Below the pieces are notes generated by a model that saw nothing but the letters and a program-made list of their open reading frames with translations, did no database searches and was not told where the DNA came from. A stretch of 64,000 bases of DNA from Candidatus Aminicenantota bacterium (GTDB lineage: Bacteria; Acidobacteriota; Aminicenantia; Aminicenantales; UBA4085). Each line of letters starts with the position of its first letter. The first letter of the stretch is position 1. Shown here one piece after another: positions 59,676 through 64,000 of this stretch. The stretch lies in assembly GCA_003141555.1 (NCBI GenBank), contig PLMN01000030.1, positions 30,095 to 94,094 of the forward strand, read 5' to 3'. The position numbers and the translations under genes are program-made.

Positions 59676-60953
59676 TTAGGCGTCGTAGCGGCGGAACAGC
59701 AGGGCCCCGTTCGTCCCGCCGAAGCCGAACGAGTTGCTGAGCGCGTAGACGATCTCGGCCGGACGGGCGACGTTAGGCACGTAGTCCAGGTCGCACTCCG
59801 GGTCCGGATTCTCGTAGTTGATGGTGGGGGTGATGATCTGGTGCTTGAGGCAGAGGGCGACAACGCCCGCCTCCACGCCGCCCGTGGCGCCCAGGAGATG
59901 CCCGGTCATGGACTTGGTCGAGCTTACGGCGACGCGGGCGGCGTGGGGGCCGAAGACCCGCTTGATGGCCGCGGTCTCGATCTTGTCGTTGAGCGGAGTC
60001 GACGTGCCGTGGGCGTTGATGAGCTGAACCGCGTCGGCCGGAACGCCGGCGTCGGCCAGAGCCCGGCGCATGACCCGCTCCGCCCCGTCGCCGGACAGGT
60101 CCGGCGAGGCGACGTGGTAGGCGTCGCCCGTCATCCCGAAGCCGACGATCTCGGCGTAGATTTTGGCCCCGCGACGGAGGGCGTGCCCGAGCTCCTCGAC
60201 GATCAGAATGCCCGCCCCCTCGCCCATCACGAAGCCGTCGCGGCGGGCGTCGAACGGCCGCGAGGCCCGCTCGGGCTCGTCGTTGCGCTCGGAGAGGGCC
60301 TTCATGGCGCAGAACCCGGCCATGCCGAGGGGCGTGATCGGCGCCTCGGCTCCGCCGGCGAACATGACGTCCGCCTCGTCGCGGGCGATCAGGCGGGAGG
60401 CGTCGCCGATGCAGTGGGTGCCCGTGGTGCAGGCCGTGACCGCGGCCAGGTTGGGGCCCTTGGCCCCGTAGCGAATGGAAATCTGGCCCGAGGCCTCGTT
60501 GATGATCGAGGAGATCAGGAAGAAGGGCGAGACGCGGTCAGCTCCCTTTTCAAGGAGCACCTTGTGCGTGTCCTCGATCGTCCCGATGCCGCCGATGCCG
60601 GAGCCGACATCGACGCCGCACCGGTCGGTCCGAAGAAGCCCGTCGGGAAGGCCAGCGTCCTCGACGGCAAAATGGGCCGCGGCGAGGGCGTATTGGATGA
60701 AGGGGTCCATCTTCCGGACCTCCTTCCGCTCCATGAAATCGACGGGATTGAAGCCCTTGAGCTCCCCGGCGATCTTGGTCGAAAACCGAGCCGTGTCGAA
60801 CTTGGTGATGGGGCCGATGCCGCTCCGTCCGGCGAGCATCGCCTCCCAGTTCGGGAGAGTGCCGACGCCCATGGGGGTCACCAGACCGACCCCCGTTATG
60901 ACAACCCGTCGCTTCGCTGAGTTCTGTGTGCTCTCTCCCAACTCACTTAACAT
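59676..60953 (-). CDS. fabF: Beta-ketoacyl-ACP synthase II
   Basis: 425 residues extending the acyl chain on ACP. The catalytic Cys is in [12 protein letters not shown] (usually A-C-A-T-G), with His in [11 protein letters not shown] and [10 protein letters not shown]. The ATG overlaps the acpP stop by 11 bp. fabH and fabD are not in the window. Confidence 0.96.
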   Translation of the reverse strand: MLSELGESTQNSAKRRVVITGVGLVTPMGVGTLPNWEAMLAGRSGIGPITKFDTARFSTKIAGELKGFNPVDFMERKEVRKMDPFIQYALAAAHFAVEDAGLPDGLLRTDRCGVDVGSGIGGIGTIEDTHKVLLEKGADRVSPFFLISSIINEASGQISIRYGAKGPNLAAVTACTTGTHCIGDASRLIARDEADVMFAGGAEAPITPLGMAGFCAMKALSERNDEPERASRPFDARRDGFVMGEGAGILIVEELGHALRRGAKIYAEIVGFGMTGDAYHVASPDLSGDGAERVMRRALADAGVPADAVQLINAHGTSTPLNDKIETAAIKRVFGPHAARVAVSSTKSMTGHLLGATGGVEAGVVALCLKHQIITPTINYENPDPECDLDYVPNVARPAEIVYALSNSFGFGGTNGALLFRRYDA

Positions 60954-61185
60954 GGGTCATAATGTAGTCCATCGCCTTGCCGACCGTGGTCAACTTCTCG
61001 GCGTCATCGTCGGGGATGTCGAGCCCGAACTGATCTTCGAGGGCCATGACCAGCTCCACGGTGTCGAGGGAGTCGGCACCCAGGTCATCGATGAAGGACG
61101 CGTTTTCCGTAACCTGATCTTCGCCGATGCTCAGCTTGTCCGCCACGATCTCCTTCATCTTCTTCAACAGTTCGTCTTTTTCCAT
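60943..61185 (-). CDS. acpP: Acyl carrier protein
   Basis: 80 residues, acidic, with the phosphopantetheine serine in [15 protein letters not shown]. Located between fabG and fabF as in many bacteria. Confidence 0.97.
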   Translation of the reverse strand: MEKDELLKKMKEIVADKLSIGEDQVTENASFIDDLGADSLDTVELVMALEDQFGLDIPDDDAEKLTTVGKAMDYIMTHVK

Positions 61186-61218
61186 GTTGACCTCCCAAGA
61201 ATTTAAAATTTGGAAATT

Positions 61219-61959
61219 CTACATATACATGCCGCCGTTGAGCTGCAGGACATGGCCGGTGATGTAGCCGGCCTCGTCCGAACAGAGGAACTTCACGGCG
61301 GCCGCGACTTCGTCCGGGGTCCCGAACCGCTGCAAGGGGATGTTGTCGAGAAACATCTTCTTGATCGGTTCGGGCAGGTTTTCGGTCATGGCCGTGGCGA
61401 TGAAGCCCGGGGCCACAGCGTTGACGGTGATGCCCCGCGAGGCCACTTCCCGGGCGAGCGATTTGGTGAAGCCGATGAGGCCCGCCTTGGCCGCGGCGTA
61501 GTTCGTCTGGCCGGCGTTGCCCATCTGGCCGGCGATGGAGGCGAGGTTGACGATCCGCCCCGCGCGCGCGCCGAGCATGCTCCGGACGGCGGCCTTGGAG
61601 AAGTTGAACGCGCCCTTGAGGTTCACGGCCATCACCGCGTCCCACTCGTCCTCCTTCATCCGCATGAGAAGGTTGTCGCGGGTGATCCCCGCGTTGTTGA
61701 TCAGGTGGTCGATCTTCTTGAACTCGGCCAGGACGGAGTCGACCACCGCCGCGGCCTGGCCGAGCTTGGAGACGTCGGCCTCGCGCACGGCGGCCTTGCC
61801 GCCGAGGGCGAGGATCTTGGCCGCCACGGCCTCGAGCTTCGCCTTCTGGATGTCGACCAGGATGGTCGTCGCGCCCTCCCGGGCGAAGGCCAGGGCGATG
61901 GCCTCACCGATGCCCTGGGACGCGCCCGTGATCAGGGAAATCCGGTCTTGGAACATCAT
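61219..61959 (-). CDS. fabG: 3-oxoacyl-ACP reductase
   Basis: 246-residue SDR with GASQGIGEAIA, NNAGITRD and the Ser-Tyr-Lys triad (NLASIAGQ, NYAAAKAG). It reduces 3-ketoacyl-ACP with NADPH. It starts 1 bp after the plsX stop and precedes acpP. Confidence 0.96.
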   Translation of the reverse strand: MMFQDRISLITGASQGIGEAIALAFAREGATTILVDIQKAKLEAVAAKILALGGKAAVREADVSKLGQAAAVVDSVLAEFKKIDHLINNAGITRDNLLMRMKEDEWDAVMAVNLKGAFNFSKAAVRSMLGARAGRIVNLASIAGQMGNAGQTNYAAAKAGLIGFTKSLAREVASRGITVNAVAPGFIATAMTENLPEPIKKMFLDNIPLQRFGTPDEVAAAVKFLCSDEAGYITGHVLQLNGGMYM

Positions 61960-61960
61960 C

Positions 61961-62983
61961 TCACGACCCCGCTTCGCCCGCGGCCGGCACCGCCGGAGTC
62001 GCCTTGGCGATCTCCTCGCGGATCCGGTCCTGGACGCGGCTGGTCACGAAGTCCCGGGCCATCCGGACCGCGCTTCGCACGGCGTTCGCGCTCGACCGGC
62101 CGTGGCCGATGATGCAGACGCCGTTGAGGCCCAGGAGCTGGGCCCCGCCGTATTCCGAATAATCCACCCGCTTGTACAGCTTCTTCATGTGCCCCTTCAT
62201 GAGCAGGAACCCGATCTTGGCCAAGAAATCCTTCATGATCTCGCGCTTGGCCATGGAGAACAGCGTCTCGACGACGCCCTCGCTGACCTTGAGGGCCACG
62301 TTCCCGGTGAAGCCGTCGCTGACGATGACGTCGGCCCGGCCCGAGTAGACGTCCTTGCCCTCGACGTTGCCGATGAAGTTGATGGGCGCCTCCTGGAGCC
62401 GCTCGAAGGCCAGCTTCGTCAGGTCGTTGCCCTTGCCCTTCTCCTCGCCGATGCTCATCAGGCCGATGCTCGGATTCTTGAGCCCCATGATCTGTTCCAT
62501 GAAGACCCGGCCCATGAGGGCGAACTGCTCCAGGTCCGCGGCCGTGCAGTTGGCGTTGGCCCCGACGTCGAGGAGCAGGGTCAGGCCCTTGAGCGTGGGG
62601 ACGAGTAGCGACAGGGCCGGCTTGTTGATCCCCCGGAGGGGTCCCAGGACCTTGCGGGACACGTAGACGACGGCGGCCGTATTGCCCATGCTGACGAACG
62701 CGTCCGCCTTGTGCTCCTTGACGAGCTGGATCCCGACCCGAATAGACGAACTTCGCTTGTGGCGGAGGGCGAAGAGGCCCTCCCCCATGCCCACGGCTTC
62801 GGGCGCGTCGATGATCGTGACCCGGGCCGCCGTGCGGCCGAGGCGGTCGAATTCCTTCTTGATCAGGGATTCGACGCCGACGAGGAGAATGTCGAGATCG
62901 AAATCCCGGGCCGCCTGGACCGCTCCCGTCACGGCGATCCGGGGGCCGTAATCCCCTCCCATGGCGTCAACGGCGATTTTCAC
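61961..62983 (-). CDS. plsX: Phosphate acyltransferase PlsX
   Basis: 340 residues making acyl-phosphate from acyl-ACP for phospholipid synthesis. It begins KIAVDAMGGDYGP, and contains MGNTAAVVYVSRKVLG, LLDVGANANC and SDGFTGNVALK. The best start is GTG at 62983 with GGAG a few bases upstream; the frame is open much further but that part is not PlsX-like. It follows rpmF by 13 bp. Confidence 0.95.
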   Translation of the reverse strand: MKIAVDAMGGDYGPRIAVTGAVQAARDFDLDILLVGVESLIKKEFDRLGRTAARVTIIDAPEAVGMGEGLFALRHKRSSSIRVGIQLVKEHKADAFVSMGNTAAVVYVSRKVLGPLRGINKPALSLLVPTLKGLTLLLDVGANANCTAADLEQFALMGRVFMEQIMGLKNPSIGLMSIGEEKGKGNDLTKLAFERLQEAPINFIGNVEGKDVYSGRADVIVSDGFTGNVALKVSEGVVETLFSMAKREIMKDFLAKIGFLLMKGHMKKLYKRVDYSEYGGAQLLGLNGVCIIGHGRSSANAVRSAVRMARDFVTSRVQDRIREEIAKATPAVPAAGEAGS

Positions 62984-62996
62984 CCCGTCTCCAGGA

Positions 62997-63179
62997 TCAA
63001 TTTTCGGCGGGCTTGATGACCTGGCGGGCCCGGTAGAATCCGCATTCCGGGCAGGCCCGATGGGGAAGCTTGGGCGTCCCGCAGTTCGAGCAGAGGGAGA
63101 AGGAGGGCACCACGAGAAAATCGTGCGCCCGGCGGCGGTTTTTCCGGGAATGGGAGTGTCTTCGTTTGGGATTCGGCAT
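62997..63179 (-). CDS. rpmF: Ribosomal protein L32
   Basis: 60 residues, starting MPNPKRRHSHSRKNRRRAHD and with the zinc-ribbon cysteines CSNCG and CPECG. Standard position between yceD and plsX. Confidence 0.97.
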   Translation of the reverse strand: MPNPKRRHSHSRKNRRRAHDFLVVPSFSLCSNCGTPKLPHRACPECGFYRARQVIKPAEN

Positions 63180-63183
63180 GATC

Positions 63184-63702
63184 TTATCTCTTGTCTTTCA
63201 GGAAAATTTTGAGCTGGTCCAGGCGGCCTTCGGCCTCCTTGACCTGGCAGCCGCACTCGCCGTGGCGGCGGATCCGGCCGCAGACCGCGCAAATCCCCTC
63301 GCAGCCCTCCGAACAGAGGGGCTTCGCGGGGAACGTCAGGTTCAATTGTTCGAGGATCACCTCCCGGAGGTCGATCTGTCGATCCTTGTAGAACAGCTGG
63401 TCGAGGTCCTCCTCGTCGAGCTCGTCCCGGAGCTCGTGAAGCTCCTCGGGGAGGAAAACCAGGTCGAACTTGCAATCGACCGGGTACTCGAAGGGGGTCA
63501 GGCACCGGCTGCAGACGAAGCTCAGGCGGGTGGAGATCCTCCCCTGGACCCGGACATCATCGCCGATCCTCTGCACGCTCAGGTGGGCATGGACGGGCTG
63601 GAGGAAAACGACGTTCTCGTCAATCAGCTCGGAGTTCAGAAAATCGAAATCCCGGCTGATTTTCAGGCCGTCGTTCGGCAGCCTATCTATATCTATCAAC
63701 AT
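63184..63702 (-). CDS. yceD: YceD/DUF177 family protein
   Basis: 172 residues. The CSRC pair near residue 65 and the C-terminal CSEGCEGICAVCG cluster are typical of DUF177, encoded before rpmF in most bacteria and linked to 23S rRNA maturation. It opens the lipid/rpmF operon from a near-consensus promoter. Confidence 0.9.
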   Translation of the reverse strand: MLIDIDRLPNDGLKISRDFDFLNSELIDENVVFLQPVHAHLSVQRIGDDVRVQGRISTRLSFVCSRCLTPFEYPVDCKFDLVFLPEELHELRDELDEEDLDQLFYKDRQIDLREVILEQLNLTFPAKPLCSEGCEGICAVCGRIRRHGECGCQVKEAEGRLDQLKIFLKDKR

Positions 63703-63725
63703 GATACGTCGCTTAAAGTCGAGTT

Positions 63726-63753
63726 ATTATACCACTTAGCCTCCTGATGTCAA
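63726..63753 (-). promoter_or_regulatory. Near-consensus sigma-70 promoter of the yceD-rpmF-lipid operon
   Basis: Minus strand TTGACA (63753-63748), 16-bp spacer, TATAAT (63731-63726), 24 bp upstream of the yceD ATG. Both hexamers are perfect. A family C repeat begins right behind it. Confidence 0.85.
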
Positions 63754-63754
63754 C

Positions 63755-64000
63755 CTGAGGGGCTCGGGGGGAGAGGGCCGGAGGCACGCCGGCTCGAGGA
63801 AGCGGGTCCTGTCGGCGTTGGGGTCCCCAGGCTTTGGCCTGGGGGTCATGATACGCCTGTACTTGACCGCGTATTAGATCGCGGTCAAGTGCGCCGGCCA
63901 GCCACAGCGGGGCATCCCTGGTCCGCGGGCTCGGGGGAAGAGGGCCGTCGGCACGCCGGCTCGAGGAACGCGGGTCCTGTCGCCGGCCAGCCCCAGCGGC
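63755..64000. repeat. Family C repeat block with two extra hairpins
   Basis: Two units of the form GGGCTCGGGGGGAGAGGGCC (about 63760-63815 and 63927-64000, the second cut by the window edge). Between them are a CCCCAGGC/GCCTGGGG hairpin (63825-63844) and a perfect 11-bp pair ACTTGACCGCG/CGCGGTCAAGT (63861-63890). Confidence 0.85.

Noticed and set aside
58812..60920. 702-codon plus-strand frame opposite etfB and fabF
   Set aside because: Both minus-strand genes carry full catalytic motifs; the plus frame is a shadow.

Overview
The window is a GC-rich chromosomal segment from a Gram-negative (diderm) bacterium. LptD, LpxD, an AMIN-type cell-wall amidase, a predicted outer-membrane beta-barrel and lipid-linked sugar genes support an outer membrane with LPS-like glycans. 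Polyferredoxin/DUF362 genes, EtfAB, an arginine-deiminase-type carbamate kinase/OTC pair and a c-subunit with Na+-type ligands fit a fermentative or anaerobic lifestyle. Gene content, codon use and the abundance of short palindromic repeats resemble Acidobacteriota/Candidatus Aminicenantes, but that assignment is inference; no rRNA is present to test it.

Layout. 1-1.9 kb: AT-richer island with a truncated Wzz-like chain-length protein and a small lipoprotein. 1.9-6.5 kb (minus): rfbA-rfbC-like-rfbB-lptD. 6.7-12.4 kb (plus): UDP-GlcNAc dehydrogenase, Gfo/Idh oxidoreductase, hexapeptide acetyltransferase, GDP-mannose 3,5-epimerase-like protein and an L-fucokinase-like GHMP kinase. 12.7-13.9 kb: trxA-trxB. 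14-18 kb (minus): lpxD, a BrkB/YihY membrane protein, and the F0 genes atpE, atpB, atpI-like, atpZ. 18-19.4 kb (plus): a ribbon-helix-helix protein and NAD kinase. 19.4-33.3 kb (minus): a long housekeeping run thrS-infC-rpmI-rplT-pheS-pheT-zapB-like-zapA-rny-ymdB-xseA-xseB-ispA-dxs, headed by tRNA-Val(GAC). 33.6-41.1 kb (plus): YfcE-type phosphoesterase, cPGS-like GTPase, carbamate kinase, OTC, a 753-residue protein of unknown function and an outer-membrane beta-barrel. 41.1-52.8 kb (minus): a free-standing SelB C-terminal winged-helix protein, RNase R plus a hypothetical protein, birA-coaX, and guaA-dnaE-pseudo-receiver. 52.9-57.9 kb (plus): apgM, amidase, DUF362 protein, polyferredoxin. 57.9-63.7 kb (minus): yceD-rpmF-plsX-fabG-acpP-fabF-etfB-etfA from a near-consensus sigma-70 promoter.

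The most unusual signal is not a single gene but several families of short palindromic elements. They fill the intergenic gaps and also sit in frame inside coding genes (dnaE, the amidase twice, the fucokinase, and probably RNase R, the epimerase and NAD kinase), like Rickettsia palindromic elements. Other points: a stand-alone SelB-C protein, an AUU-initiated infC overlapping rpmI by 86 nt, PheT and ThrS lacking their usual N-terminal accessory domains, Na+-type ligands in AtpE, and two promoters placed so close to the ATG that apgM and the YfcE-like gene may be leaderless.
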